Positions 31,122 through 40,559 of a stretch of DNA of 46,047 nt are shown here, piece by piece (the first letter of the stretch is position 1; every line of letters begins with the position of its first letter). A program made the position numbers and the translations under genes. The stretch is from Prochlorococcus sp. AG-388-E21 (GTDB lineage Bacteria > Cyanobacteriota > Cyanobacteriia > PCC-6307 > Cyanobiaceae). The stretch is taken from positions 1 through 46,047 of the forward strand of contig QCGO01000010.1 in assembly GCA_003279855.1 (NCBI GenBank), given 5' to 3'. Under the pieces are notes generated by a model, which saw only the letters and a program-made list of their open reading frames with translations, was not told the DNA's origin and did no database searches.

Positions 31122-32647
31122 TTTAATAGTGATGAAATATTAAAGTATTTATTAAATTCATATGCGAGGTTATCAATAATAGATTCTCGTTTCATTTTAT
31201 AAGATCTTATTTTTTTGTCTAACAAAGGTAAGTTTTTACTTCTTCTTATTAAATTTATGTATTGATTTCTCCACTCATCATTTTCAAAGATCCCATGAAT
31301 ATACGTACCTGCAATAGTGCCCCCTTGATTATTTTCTTTATACCACCCGAGATCTAGTTCTTTAAAAATAGGGTTAATTTTTAATGTATCTTGACTCCTA
31401 TCTAATACAGTTACTCCATTATGAATCTCAAACCCATTTATTTCTGTTGAGCTAGGCCAAATAGATTCAGAATTAATTTGTCTTGTTATTTTCTCTTTAA
31501 GAAAAGTTGTTTTTAATGGGAGTAATCCAATCCCTTTAATTGATAGATCTGAATTATCTTTTGACCCTTCTTTTAAAAATGGGTCTTCAAGAATAGTTCC
31601 TAACATTTGTAGCCCTCCACATATTCCAAAAATATTGCCATTGTTATTTGAATAATCTTTTATATCTTTTGAAAGACCTGACTCTCCAAGAAATAGTTGA
31701 TCTTTAATAGTTTGTTTACTTCCAGGCAGAATAAGAAAATCATATTTATTCAAGTTTTGAGATTTCATTACCCACTCAATTAATATGGACTCTTCATTTT
31801 CTAAGGGATCAAAATCTGAGAAGTTACTTATAGAAGGTAATTTAATTATTCCAACCTTTATTTCGGGGTTGGTCACAAAAGATTTTCTCTCCAATAAATC
31901 TAAGGAATCTTCTGGGGGGAATTTATCATCCAACCAAGGAATTATTCCTAAAACAGGAATTTGTGTTTTATTTTCTATCCATTTTTTTCCTTCTTCAAAT
32001 AATGAAAGGTCTCCTCTAAATCTATTTATCAATATACCTTTAATAAGCTTTCTTTCGTCTGGTTTCATTAATTCTAGTGTCCCTACTATTTGTGCAAAGA
32101 CACCTCCTCTTTCGATATCAGTTACTAAAATACAGTTCACGTCTAAATACTTTGCAACTCTTAAGTTCGTAAGGTCCCTGTGAATTAAATTCATCTCTAC
32201 AGGACTTCCTGCTCCCTCAATAATTAATCGACAATTTGGGTGTCGTTCATATATTGAATTCAAACTCTTTTTTATTACTTCCCAGCCTGGGAAAAACCAA
32301 TCCTTGTAGTAATTTTTTGCAGTTGTAATTCCTATACTTTTTCCTAGATGGATAATCTCGCTTATAGAATTACCTTGAGGCTTTAATAAAATAGGATTCA
32401 TCTCTGAAGAAGGCACTATCCCGCAAGCAAAAGCTTGAAGTGCTTGTGAATATGCCATTTCTCCCCCATTACAATCGACCCAAGCATTATTACTCATGTT
32501 TTGCCCTTTAAAAGGTATTGGTTCTTCTCCTAAATTTTTAAGAATCCTGCCTATCGCCGTAACTGTTAAAGATTTTCCTGCCCCGCTAGATGTACCTAAA
32601 ACCATTAAGGGCTTTTTAATTGGTTGTAGTTTTTCTATTGATCCCAT
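31118..32647 (-). CDS. cobQ: Cobyric acid synthase
   Basis: A 509-residue amidotransferase that adds four amide groups during cobalamin (in Prochlorococcus, pseudocobalamin-type) synthesis. N-terminal nucleotide loop GTSSGAGKSLTVTAIGRILK, then PFKGQNMSNNAWV; the C-terminal class I glutamine amidotransferase domain shows NIFGICGGLQMLG (catalytic Cys) and TYIHGIFEND (catalytic His). ATG start. Co-transcribed with the ferredoxin gene (four-base overlap). Confidence 0.96.
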   Translation of the reverse strand: MGSIEKLQPIKKPLMVLGTSSGAGKSLTVTAIGRILKNLGEEPIPFKGQNMSNNAWVDCNGGEMAYSQALQAFACGIVPSSEMNPILLKPQGNSISEIIHLGKSIGITTAKNYYKDWFFPGWEVIKKSLNSIYERHPNCRLIIEGAGSPVEMNLIHRDLTNLRVAKYLDVNCILVTDIERGGVFAQIVGTLELMKPDERKLIKGILINRFRGDLSLFEEGKKWIENKTQIPVLGIIPWLDDKFPPEDSLDLLERKSFVTNPEIKVGIIKLPSISNFSDFDPLENEESILIEWVMKSQNLNKYDFLILPGSKQTIKDQLFLGESGLSKDIKDYSNNNGNIFGICGGLQMLGTILEDPFLKEGSKDNSDLSIKGIGLLPLKTTFLKEKITRQINSESIWPSSTEINGFEIHNGVTVLDRSQDTLKINPIFKELDLGWYKENNQGGTIAGTYIHGIFENDEWRNQYINLIRRSKNLPLLDKKIRSYKMKRESIIDNLAYEFNKYFNISSLLN

Positions 32648-32713
32648 TAGTAATTTATATTAATCTTTAAATTTTTTAATAAGTAAATTGAATTATAATT
32701 TGATAAAAAATTT

Positions 32714-33340
32714 GTGTTAATTCTAGCTTCTGCTTCTCAATCTAGAAAGAAATTACTTGAAAATTCTCAAATCGAATTTATTCAAATATCAAGTAAGTTT
32801 GATGAATCTTCAATAAAAGAAAATTCTATTTCTGATTTAGCTATGGAGTTATCTTTTCAAAAAGCTAAGAGCATATTAAATAATATCCAGGAAATATATT
32901 TTTCAAAAGAATTATATTGTAGTTCTCTTGAAATTTTAGGTTGTGATTCAATATTTGAATTTCAAAGTGAAGCCTATGGAAAACCCTCAAACAAAGAAGA
33001 AGCCTTTAATCGTTGGAAAAAAATGTCTGGAGAATTTGGTTTTCTCCATACGGGACATACATTACTTATTAGTACTTTTGATTCAACCTCGAAAGTACGC
33101 AAAGTGACTAAGAAAATTCAAAAAACAGTAAGTTCTAAAGTATATTTTTCTAAATTGCAAGATGAAGAGATAAATAGTTATGTTGACTCTCTTGAACCTT
33201 TATATTGTGCTGGAGGATTTGCTTTAGAAGGTAAGGGAGGTAAATATATCGAAAAGATAGATGGTTGTTTTAGTAATGTAATGGGTTTAAGTTTGCCATG
33301 GCTTAGAAAGAGTCTAATTAAGGAAGGAATTTACCCATAA
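32714..33340 (+). CDS. maf: Maf-like nucleoside triphosphate pyrophosphatase
   Basis: A 208-residue Maf/Ham1-related pyrophosphatase that hydrolyses non-canonical or dTTP/UTP-type nucleotides. [17 protein letters not shown] is the N-terminal substrate loop, [10 protein letters not shown] the acidic motif, [20 protein letters not shown] the middle, and [18 protein letters not shown] the C-terminal block. GTG start. Divergent from cobQ with a 66-base gap. A bidirectional terminator separates it from psbC. Confidence 0.92.
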   Translation: MLILASASQSRKKLLENSQIEFIQISSKFDESSIKENSISDLAMELSFQKAKSILNNIQEIYFSKELYCSSLEILGCDSIFEFQSEAYGKPSNKEEAFNRWKKMSGEFGFLHTGHTLLISTFDSTSKVRKVTKKIQKTVSSKVYFSKLQDEEINSYVDSLEPLYCAGGFALEGKGGKYIEKIDGCFSNVMGLSLPWLRKSLIKEGIYP

Positions 33341-33342
33341 AA

Positions 33343-33367
33343 AAAAGACCCTTTAAAAGGGTCTTTT
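33343..33367. terminator. Bidirectional terminator between maf and psbC
   Basis: AAAAGACCC (33343-33351) pairs with GGGTCTTTT (33359-33367), loop TTTAAAA; A and T flanks suit both strands. It serves maf (+) and psbDC (-), whose stops lie on either side. Confidence 0.9.
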
Positions 33368-33382
33368 AAAAATCGATTAGGG

Positions 33383-34765
33383 TTAATCAATATCTGGCAT
33401 TTCTAGAGCTGGTTCACTCTTTCTGTCAATTCCTTTTTCGAAACCGGCAGCGGCTGCTCTAGCACGTCCTGCATGCCAAAGGTGACCGATGAATGTAAAC
33501 CATCCTAGGAAGAATTGAGCTGCAGCTAACCATTGTCTTAAGTTAACAAAGTTAACAGCGTTAGGCTCAGTAATAATACCTCCAACAGAGTTGATAGAAG
33601 CATTAGGAGCATGAGTCATATATTCAGCGGCTCTTCTTACTTGCCAAGGCTGAATATCGTTTTGGATTTTCTCAAGGCTCAATCCGTTAGGTCCTCTTAG
33701 AGGTTCTAACCATGGTCCTCGGAAGTCCCAAAATCTCATTGTTTCACCACCAAATATAATTTCACCTGTAGGAGATCTCATGAGATATTTACCCAATCCT
33801 GTTGGTCCCATTGTTGAACCTACATTAGCTCCAATTCTTTGATCTCTCACAAGGAAAGTAAAGCTTTGGGCCTGTGAAGCTTCAGCATTTGTTGGGCCAT
33901 AAAATTCTGAAGGATAAGCAGTGTTATTGAACCAAATGAAAGTTGATGCAATAAAACTTGCAACACAAATTCCACCAAGTGCATAACTTAAAAGTCCTTC
34001 TCCATTCCAAATGAATGCTCTTCTAGCCCATCCAAAAGGTTTGGTAAAGATGTGAAATATACCTCCAATAATTGCAGTTATACCCACATAGACATGACCC
34101 CCAACAATATCTTCAATTGAGTTAACACCGATTATTGAACCAGCACCTCCCCATGGAGATCTAAACAAATAGCCAAGGATTACTCTTGGATCAAGTGTTG
34201 GATTGACAAGTCTAACTTCTCCTCCTCCAGGAGCCCAAGTATCATAAGCACCACCAATAAAACACCAGTTTACTGACCATGCTAATGCACCTACGCCTAG
34301 GACAATCAAATGATAACCAAGTATGTTAGTCATCTGATTTTTATCTCTCCAGTCAGTTGAGAAGAAAGGAAAATCTTCTTCAAGCTTTTCAGGTCCAGCC
34401 AATGAGTGGTAAATCCCACCGAAGCCAAGAACTGCAGAGGCTATTAAATGAACTACACCAGCCTGGAAGAAAGGCATAATGTCAGTCACTTCACCACCAG
34501 GTCCAATTCCGTAACCAAACATTGCAACGTGTGGCATACAGATCAAGCCTTGCTCCCACATTGGTTTATCAAATGTAAAATGATTAACCTCAAAGAGCAT
34601 CATTGCACCTGCCCAAAAGACAATAAGTCCAGAGTGTGCAATGTGTGCTCCAAGTAAACGTCCAGATAAATTAATTAATCTGGCGTTACCTACGTACCAA
34701 GCGTAACCAGTTTCTTCAATACTCTGGTTAGGAGCTCTTAGTAAATTATTAAAGGGCGTTTCCAC
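33383..34765 (-). CDS. psbC: Photosystem II CP43 core antenna
   Basis: Chlorophyll-binding inner antenna of photosystem II, 460 residues from the GTG at 34765. That start is preferred over an in-frame TTG at 34792, because GAGGAGG (a strong ribosome-binding site) precedes the GTG by ten bases inside the psbD coding sequence. Landmarks: [20 protein letters not shown], the large lumenal loop, and [30 protein letters not shown] includes the CP43 loop whose Glu/Arg contact the oxygen-evolving cluster. It overlaps psbD by 17 bases, the conserved arrangement. Confidence 0.97.
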   Translation of the reverse strand: METPFNNLLRAPNQSIEETGYAWYVGNARLINLSGRLLGAHIAHSGLIVFWAGAMMLFEVNHFTFDKPMWEQGLICMPHVAMFGYGIGPGGEVTDIMPFFQAGVVHLIASAVLGFGGIYHSLAGPEKLEEDFPFFSTDWRDKNQMTNILGYHLIVLGVGALAWSVNWCFIGGAYDTWAPGGGEVRLVNPTLDPRVILGYLFRSPWGGAGSIIGVNSIEDIVGGHVYVGITAIIGGIFHIFTKPFGWARRAFIWNGEGLLSYALGGICVASFIASTFIWFNNTAYPSEFYGPTNAEASQAQSFTFLVRDQRIGANVGSTMGPTGLGKYLMRSPTGEIIFGGETMRFWDFRGPWLEPLRGPNGLSLEKIQNDIQPWQVRRAAEYMTHAPNASINSVGGIITEPNAVNFVNLRQWLAAAQFFLGWFTFIGHLWHAGRARAAAAGFEKGIDRKSEPALEMPDID

Positions 34766-35825
34766 GCGGAAGAACCTCCTCAGGGAATACAAAGTTTTCG
34801 TGTGGTTGATCCACAGAAGACATCCATGCTCGCATACCTTCGTTCAGAAGTATATTCTTTGTGTAGAATGTTTCAAATTCTGGATCTTCTGCAGCTCTTA
34901 TCTCTTGGCTAACGAAATCGTAAGCTCTTAAGTTAAGTGCTAAACCAACAATACCAATTGAAGATGTCCACATACCCATTACAGGTACAAATAACATCAA
35001 GAAGTGAAGGAAACGCTTGTTAGAAAAAGCGATACCAAAAATTTGGCTCCAAAATCTATTCGCAGTAATCATCGAATAAGTTTCTTCTTCTTGGGTAGGA
35101 TCGAAAGCTCTAAATGTTGAGCTTTGTACTTTACCGTCTGTGTAAATACTTGTATCTTCATACAATGTGTTTTGAACTGTAGCTCCGTGGATAGCGCAAA
35201 GTAGAGCACCACCAAGAATTCCAGCAACACCCATCATATGAAAAGGGTTTAAAGTGATGTTATGAAAACCTTGAATAAATAGGATGTAGCGGAAGATTGC
35301 TGCAACACCAAATGAAGGTGCAAAGAACCAACTATGCTGTCCTAAGGGGTAGATAAGGAAAATACTTGTAAAAACTGCAATTACAGCTGAAAAAGCAAGT
35401 GCGTTGTAAGGTCTGATACCCACAAGACCAGCAATTTCAAATTGACGAAGCATGAAACCGATAAGGCCAAATACTCCATGTAATGCAACAAAGTTCCAAA
35501 GGCCACCAAGTTGTAGCCATCTTACGAAACTACCTTGGGCTTCAGGACCCCATAAAAACAGAAGACTGTGTCCCATGGCATCTCCAGGGGTACTTACAGC
35601 TGCTGTCAAAAAGTTTGCTCCTTCAAGATATGAAGATGCAATTCCGTGTGTGTACCAAGAGGTAACAAATGTTGTTCCGACAAACCATCCACCAATTGCA
35701 AGATATGCACAGGGTAGAAGTAGTAAACCGGACCAACCAATAAATACAAACCTGTCGCGCTTTAACCAGTCATCAAGGACATCAAACCATCCTCTCTGTG
35801 GTGCGCTTCCAACGGCGATCGTCAT
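34749..35825 (-). CDS. psbD: Photosystem II D2 reaction-centre protein
   Basis: Reaction-centre subunit D2, 358 residues, of normal length for Prochlorococcus. N-terminus [40 protein letters not shown] and the helix [15 protein letters not shown] are characteristic, and [20 protein letters not shown] provides the non-haem iron/quinone region. ATG start at 35825. Transcribed together with psbC. Divergent from ycf4 across about 185 bases that must contain the psbD promoter. Confidence 0.98.
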   Translation of the reverse strand: MTIAVGSAPQRGWFDVLDDWLKRDRFVFIGWSGLLLLPCAYLAIGGWFVGTTFVTSWYTHGIASSYLEGANFLTAAVSTPGDAMGHSLLFLWGPEAQGSFVRWLQLGGLWNFVALHGVFGLIGFMLRQFEIAGLVGIRPYNALAFSAVIAVFTSIFLIYPLGQHSWFFAPSFGVAAIFRYILFIQGFHNITLNPFHMMGVAGILGGALLCAIHGATVQNTLYEDTSIYTDGKVQSSTFRAFDPTQEEETYSMITANRFWSQIFGIAFSNKRFLHFLMLFVPVMGMWTSSIGIVGLALNLRAYDFVSQEIRAAEDPEFETFYTKNILLNEGMRAWMSSVDQPHENFVFPEEVLPRGNAL

Positions 35826-36009
35826 GAGAAATCGTTTTTAGCTTCGGGATACGCTGAGACTGTAACAAAGATTGAGAGTAAAGTGGGGAAATATCTGTAT
35901 ATATGAAATGCCTTGTAAAGCTTTCCTAACTTTTATGTCAAAATTTAGGTATTTATACTCTATATTATTTATTTAATTATTAAGAATTGGCATCTAAAAT
36001 AAATATATT

Positions 36010-36567
36010 ATGCAATCAAACCTCTCTTCCTTTAATAAAATTGAACAAAAAATCAATGGTTCAAGAAAAATATCGAATTACCTTATTGGTGGAATGTTAT
36101 CCATCGGTGGTATAGGATTTATCTTAGCCGCGATTTCAAGCTATACAGGAAGAGATTTACTACCTTTAGGTAACCCTTCAACCTTACTTTTTATCCCTCA
36201 AGGATTGATAATGGGGGCTTATGGAGTAATAGCTAATTTGCTAAATATTTATCTGTGGTATCTGGTTTTTATAAATTTTGGCTCTGGTTATAACTTTTTT
36301 GACAAAGATTCCCAATCTGTCGAAATTAAAAGAAAAGGATTGTTTAAGGATATTGAAGTTAAATTAAATTTTGATGAAATTAAGTCTGTAAAACTTGATA
36401 TAAATGAAGGATTTAACCCAAGAAGAAGAATCGCATTAGTTCTTAAAGGTAGAAAAAAAGCACTTCCTTTAAGTGGTGCAGGAGAACTTAAACCGTTGTT
36501 GCAAGTTGAAGAAGAAGGAGCAAGATTAGCTAAATTTTTAAATGTAAATTTGGAGGGTTTAAAATAA
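36010..36567 (+). CDS. ycf4: Photosystem I assembly protein Ycf4
   Basis: A 185-residue thylakoid membrane protein needed for photosystem I assembly. It has two membrane segments (GGMLSIGGIGFILAAISSY and about residues 61-83), then a soluble domain; SYTGRDLLPLGNPSTLLFIP and FIPQGLIMGAYGVIANLLN are the family signature. ATG start. The stop TAA overlaps by two bases an ATA triplet that may start the following lipoprotein gene. Confidence 0.95.
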   Translation: MQSNLSSFNKIEQKINGSRKISNYLIGGMLSIGGIGFILAAISSYTGRDLLPLGNPSTLLFIPQGLIMGAYGVIANLLNIYLWYLVFINFGSGYNFFDKDSQSVEIKRKGLFKDIEVKLNFDEIKSVKLDINEGFNPRRRIALVLKGRKKALPLSGAGELKPLLQVEEEGARLAKFLNVNLEGLK

Positions 36568-37211
36568 GAAGATTTTATTTATTAAAACCATTTATATTTT
36601 TATTGTTAATCGTAAGTTGCAGTTATAAGAGTACTTTTGATTCCAATTATTATTGTAAGAAACTTGCTCTTAGTTGTATTAATGAAAACCAAAGAGTAGT
36701 TTTTAAGACTTCAAAAGGTAACATTGATGTGCAATTATATGGAAAAAATAAGCCAGTTACCGTTAGTAACTTTATTCAAAATGTAAAAAATAATATTTAT
36801 AAAAATCAAAGATTTTATAAAATAATTAATTTTCCTCAAGTTCACTTAATTCATTCAGGAACTTATCCTGAAAATAATTACTACAACAAAGAAAATCAAA
36901 GCTTAAACAAACTTAGAAGAAATATTCCCTTGGAAATAAAATTAAAAAAAGAAATCGAACCAAAATATGGTTACCAAATTTTAAACCCTTCAGAATTTGA
37001 AAATCTTACTGATCTTTTTGAAAAGGGATCATTAGCGATGGTAAAAAGTGGAGAAGGGAGTTCTTCCTCTACTGAGTTTTTCTTTGTAACTAATAAATTT
37101 CCTGAATTAAATGGAAGGTATTCAATATTTGGAAAAGTTGTAAAAGGAATAGAAATATTAAAAAAAATAGATAAAGAAGATTTGATTTATGAAATAATAA
37201 TTTCTAATTAA
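36564..37211 (+). CDS. Cyclophilin-type peptidyl-prolyl isomerase, predicted lipoprotein
   Basis: A cyclophilin-fold protein ([56 protein letters not shown]) with several residues differing from active cyclophilins. Translation from TTG 36603 gives 202 residues but only five before the lipobox (L-I-V-S-C). Reading back to the ATA at 36564 adds [18 protein letters not shown], a complete lipoprotein signal peptide, with GGAGG seven bases before ATA. I therefore extend the gene to 36564; the start codon itself is uncertain. The product would be anchored in a membrane on the periplasmic or lumenal side. Co-transcribed with ycf4. Confidence 0.75.
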   Translation: MRRFYLLKPFIFLLLIVSCSYKSTFDSNYYCKKLALSCINENQRVVFKTSKGNIDVQLYGKNKPVTVSNFIQNVKNNIYKNQRFYKIINFPQVHLIHSGTYPENNYYNKENQSLNKLRRNIPLEIKLKKEIEPKYGYQILNPSEFENLTDLFEKGSLAMVKSGEGSSSSTEFFFVTNKFPELNGRYSIFGKVVKGIEILKKIDKEDLIYEIIISN

Positions 37212-37732
37212 ATCTCTAAAGAGTATTTATTTATTTTTAACATTTCAGTATTTACTCCCGATGATCGCTTGAGGGCAACTTTCCCTGTTCTGGCAATCTC
37301 AAGTATTCCATATGGTTCAAGAAGCTTTTCCAAAGCAACTAATTTCCCTGGATCTCCCACCACTTCGAGGGTTAAAGCAATATCTGACACATCTACTACT
37401 TTTGCTCTAAATATTTGAACGATATCCAAGATATTACTTCTTGTATCTTCTTTTGAAGATACTTTAAGAAGCATTAGTTCCCTTTCAACTGCAGCAAGAT
37501 TAGTGAAATCTATGACTCCAAGAACATTAAATAATTTATTAAGTTGTTTTGTCATTTGTTGAAGGGTTTCATTGTCACCTTCTACTACCATTGTTAATCT
37601 AGAAATTCCTTTAGTTTCGGCAGGGCCAACAGCAAGACTATCGATATTAAAACCTCTTCTGGCAAAAAGACCTGAGATTCTACTTAATGCCCCTGATTCG
37701 TCTTCAACAAGTACTGATAATGTATGTTTCAT
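37208..37732 (-). CDS. ilvH: Acetolactate synthase small subunit
   Basis: Regulatory subunit of acetolactate synthase (branched-chain amino acid synthesis), 174 residues, normal length. An N-terminal ACT domain ([20 protein letters not shown], then [14 protein letters not shown]) and a C-terminal ALS_ss_C domain are visible. ATG start. Convergent with the cyclophilin gene (stops overlap by four bases); 6 nt after the alpha/beta hydrolase gene on the same strand. Confidence 0.97.
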   Translation of the reverse strand: MKHTLSVLVEDESGALSRISGLFARRGFNIDSLAVGPAETKGISRLTMVVEGDNETLQQMTKQLNKLFNVLGVIDFTNLAAVERELMLLKVSSKEDTRSNILDIVQIFRAKVVDVSDIALTLEVVGDPGKLVALEKLLEPYGILEIARTGKVALKRSSGVNTEMLKINKYSLEI

Positions 37733-37738
37733 ATTTTA

Positions 37739-38674
37739 TTAGGTTTTTAAGTCTCTAATCCATTCATAAGAAATTTTATTAAATAATGAAGGGTCTTCAT
37801 CATGAACACAATGACCTGAATTGGGTATTATTTTCAATTCTACCCATCTATGGAATTTTGCAATCTTTTTGCCAAGAAATAAAGGTATGAAATTATCTTT
37901 TTCTCCCCATAACAATAAAAAAGGAATTTTTTTTGAAAGACTAAGTTGTTCTAAAAGGTAAGAGGCCTTTAATTTATCTCCCCTTGTTGCCATGCCAACA
38001 CACATAGCTCTTAGTGCTCTTGCGGAAGTCTTTCTTAAAACTGGTTTTCTTACAATATTTATTAATTCTTTATCAACTTTATCTTTTTTGAAATATGCAG
38101 AATTAAGTCCTATTTTTATTATTCCTAATTTATTTATTAAAAATAGAACTATTTCTAAAGGAAATACTCTAAAAAATATTTTTATAAGTTTATTTTTAAA
38201 TTTTTCAAAAATCGAATTAAGTTTTGATTCGTTTTTTCTAATTACTAAAGGATCCGGAAGAGGCGATGCAATGACCGATAGTATTTCATTTTTTAGATAG
38301 ACTGCGCATGTTAAAGCTACTAAAGATCCTAAAGAATTTCCAATTAATATAATTTTATTAGAATTCCTTGGCCTGATTACTTGTTTAATAAAATCCCTGA
38401 CTTGATTACACCAAACTCCATTATCTAATTTTTCGATCTCTCTTAACCCTGGTTGAGCTGAATTGCCAAATCCAATTAAATCTATTGAGTAAACACAATA
38501 TCCTTTTTCTGCAAAGTAGTAAGAATTGTATCTCCAATGTTGACTGCTTGCTCCGAACCCATGAAGCAAAATTATCGGATGTGTATTTTCTTTCCCTTTA
38601 ACACTCCAAAAAATTTTGAATCCATTCCAATTCCAGTAATTAGATTCTTCTTCTGATTTAAAGTAAGAGTTCAT
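37739..38674 (-). CDS. Alpha/beta hydrolase
   Basis: A 311-residue alpha/beta hydrolase. ILLHGFGASSQHWRYNSYYF gives the oxyanion hole, LIGNSLGSLVALTCAVYL the nucleophile Ser elbow, LLWGEKDNFIPLFLGKK the acid, and PNSGHCVHDEDP the His. The style is that of cyanobacterial esterases or pheophytinase-like enzymes; substrate unknown. ATG start. Shares a transcript with ilvH, and the pairing is conserved in picocyanobacteria as I recall. Confidence 0.88.
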   Translation of the reverse strand: MNSYFKSEEESNYWNWNGFKIFWSVKGKENTHPIILLHGFGASSQHWRYNSYYFAEKGYCVYSIDLIGFGNSAQPGLREIEKLDNGVWCNQVRDFIKQVIRPRNSNKIILIGNSLGSLVALTCAVYLKNEILSVIASPLPDPLVIRKNESKLNSIFEKFKNKLIKIFFRVFPLEIVLFLINKLGIIKIGLNSAYFKKDKVDKELINIVRKPVLRKTSARALRAMCVGMATRGDKLKASYLLEQLSLSKKIPFLLLWGEKDNFIPLFLGKKIAKFHRWVELKIIPNSGHCVHDEDPSLFNKISYEWIRDLKT

Positions 38675-38785
38675 ATAAATAAATCTTTATCCTCCTCATA
38701 AATAATTTAAAGATATTTGCATTAGTTATTTTTTTTACAAAAAAATGCAGTTTAACGTTAAATTATAATAATTGATTAAGTTTCC

Positions 38786-38886
38786 TATGGCTAAAGAAAT
38801 TTTTAGTATTGCTGCTGTTTTTTTGGATATTGATACCAATTGGATTGGTTGGTGGGGCATTACTATTAAAATTTCAAGGAGATTGA
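38786..38886 (+). pseudogene. petM: petM (cytochrome b6f subunit PetM) with two apparent frameshifts
   Basis: From ATG 38786 the sequence reads [12 protein letters not shown], exactly the start of PetM, then leaves frame at a run of seven T (38817-38823). With one T fewer it continues [19 protein letters not shown], the rest of PetM. One more extra G near 38880 prevents the usual GD-stop end; removing it gives the normal TGA at 38884-38886. Intact PetM is 32 residues. Two one-base insertions within 100 bases mean either sequencing/assembly error or a broken copy. The neighbour ycf39 is intact. Confidence 0.85.
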
Positions 38887-38944
38887 TTCTCGCGAATGCC
38901 ATAGAAAGTGAGTTAATCTCGAAACGTTAAGTACATCCTTAAGC

Positions 38945-39907
38945 ATGAAGATTCTCTTAGTAGGTGCAACTGGAACTCTTGGAAGACAGATAGCAAAGCA
39001 GGCTATTGAGGAAGGGCATGAAGTGAGATGTTTTGTTAGGAATCCAAGGAAAGCTTCTTTCCTACAAGAATGGGGTTGTGAACTTACTAAAGGGAATTTA
39101 CTAAATGCTGGAGATATAGATTATGCTCTGCAAGATATTGAAGTAGTTATTGACACCGCAACTGGTAGACCTGAAGATTCTAAAAGTATATATGAGACTG
39201 ACTGGGATGGAAAACTTAATCTTTTTAATGCCTGTGAATTAAAAAAAATAAAAAGGGTTATTTTTCTCTCAATCTTATTAACAGAAAAGTTTAGAAATGT
39301 GCCTTTAATGGATGTTAAGTATTGTACTGAAAAACTTCTAGAGAAATCTAATTTTGACTATACAATTTTCAAGTGCGCTGCCTTTATGCAAGGTGTTATA
39401 AGCCAATTCGCTATACCTGTTTTAGATAGTCAAGCAGTCTGGATGAGTGGCACTCCTACTAAAATTGCTTACATGAACACCCAAGATATGGCTAAAATTA
39501 TTGTTACTTCAATCAATAATCCCAAATCTTACAAGCTTTCACTTCCTTTAGTTGGTCCTAAGGCTTGGGATTCTGATGAAGTAATAGCTCTATGTGAAAA
39601 ATATAGTAATAAGCAGGCAAAGATTTTTAGAGTCTCACCCTTTTTGATAAAAGTAACCCAGAACGTAGTTTCATTTTTTCAAGATGCATTAAATGTTTCT
39701 GAGAGATTGGCCTTTGCTGAAGTAACTAGTAGTGGAGTCCCCTTAGACGCTGATATGAGTACTACTTATGAAGTTTTAGAACTTAAGAAAGAAGATTCTA
39801 CTTCTCTAGAGAATTACATTAAAGAATATTATCAGCAGATTTTAAAAAGACTTAAAGAAATGGAAGCTGATCTAAATATTGAAGAAAAAAAGAGACTTCC
39901 TTTCTAA
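38945..39907 (+). CDS. ycf39: Ycf39-type photosystem II assembly factor (atypical SDR)
   Basis: A 320-residue NmrA-like atypical SDR: ILLVGATGTLGRQIAKQAIE, then VRCFVRNPRKASFLQEWGCE and VVIDTATGRPEDSKSIYETD, all typical of Ycf39. It binds NAD(P) but lacks the usual YxxxK catalysis. Ycf39 associates with high-light-inducible proteins and helps deliver chlorophyll during D1/photosystem II assembly. ATG start. It follows petM by 58 bases in the arrangement usual for cyanobacteria. Confidence 0.93.
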   Translation: MKILLVGATGTLGRQIAKQAIEEGHEVRCFVRNPRKASFLQEWGCELTKGNLLNAGDIDYALQDIEVVIDTATGRPEDSKSIYETDWDGKLNLFNACELKKIKRVIFLSILLTEKFRNVPLMDVKYCTEKLLEKSNFDYTIFKCAAFMQGVISQFAIPVLDSQAVWMSGTPTKIAYMNTQDMAKIIVTSINNPKSYKLSLPLVGPKAWDSDEVIALCEKYSNKQAKIFRVSPFLIKVTQNVVSFFQDALNVSERLAFAEVTSSGVPLDADMSTTYEVLELKKEDSTSLENYIKEYYQQILKRLKEMEADLNIEEKKRLPF

Positions 39908-39959
39908 GGTTGCATCAAGTAAATTTTATAGTATATTTGTACTATAATTATCAAATCTG

Positions 39960-40172
39960 ATGTCAATTTCTAAATCTAAAAATCTTGAACGTAAGTTAAA
40001 TAATATCGCTCAAGAGGCAACTAATGAATTAAACAATGTTTGTGGTTCATCTTTATGGGAGAGTTTAGGATTTGTCTTTTTCGATCAACTAGAGGATCCT
40101 GATAAAATTGCAAAGGCAAATTTTTATTATGGTCAATTACAAATAATTAATGAAATCAAATTTTTTATATAA
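39960..40172 (+). CDS. Conserved small hypothetical protein
   Basis: A 70-residue soluble, mostly helical protein (KNLERKLNNIAQEATNELNN). No cofactor motif; one Cys. ATG start, 52 nt after ycf39, same strand. The context (photosynthesis backbone) and a clean frame argue for a real gene. Function unknown. Confidence 0.65.
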   Translation: MSISKSKNLERKLNNIAQEATNELNNVCGSSLWESLGFVFFDQLEDPDKIAKANFYYGQLQIINEIKFFI

Positions 40173-40276
40173 ATTAAAAATCTTTGTAATTAACTTATTT
40201 CATTTGACGTAATTATATTGAGGTAAATTTTGTTTATTCTTTTCTGATAATATAAATCTAGAAAATAAATTATTTA

Positions 40277-40543
40277 ATGATCGAAACATCTGGTGTGATA
40301 GAAAAAGAACAAGGAAATGGTTTTTATTTGGTTACTTTAGAGCAACCTGAAGGTCACCAATGTTTATGCAGAGCAGCAGGTAAGTTAACTAAATTTAGAA
40401 TTAAATTGTTAGCGGGAGATAAAGTACTGGTTGAAATAAGTCCTTATGATCTAACAAGAGGAAGGATCACCTATCGTGAAAGAAATGCAGGTGGTGGTGG
40501 CCCAAGAACTGGAAATTCTAAAAATAATGCAAGAAGGAAATAA
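40277..40543 (+). CDS. infA: Translation initiation factor IF-1
   Basis: An S1-fold initiation factor, 88 residues: VIEKEQGNGFYLVTLEQPEG, CRAAGKLTKFRIKLLAGDKV, VEISPYDLTRGRITYRERNA. It has a short basic, glycine-rich C-terminal tail (AGGGGPRTGNSKNNARRK) beyond the core domain. ATG start. Convergent with the thioredoxin reductase gene 16 bases away. Confidence 0.93.
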   Translation: MIETSGVIEKEQGNGFYLVTLEQPEGHQCLCRAAGKLTKFRIKLLAGDKVLVEISPYDLTRGRITYRERNAGGGGPRTGNSKNNARRK

Positions 40544-40559
40544 ATTATCAATAATTTTC

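Noticed and set aside
31785-32183. 132-codon plus-strand frame inside cobQ
   Set aside because: Shadow of cobQ in the opposite strand; composition (Ser, Phe, Ile) is that of reverse-complement coding.
35452-35841. 129-codon plus-strand frame antisense to psbD
   Set aside because: psbD is one of the best-conserved genes in the window; the antisense product looks random.
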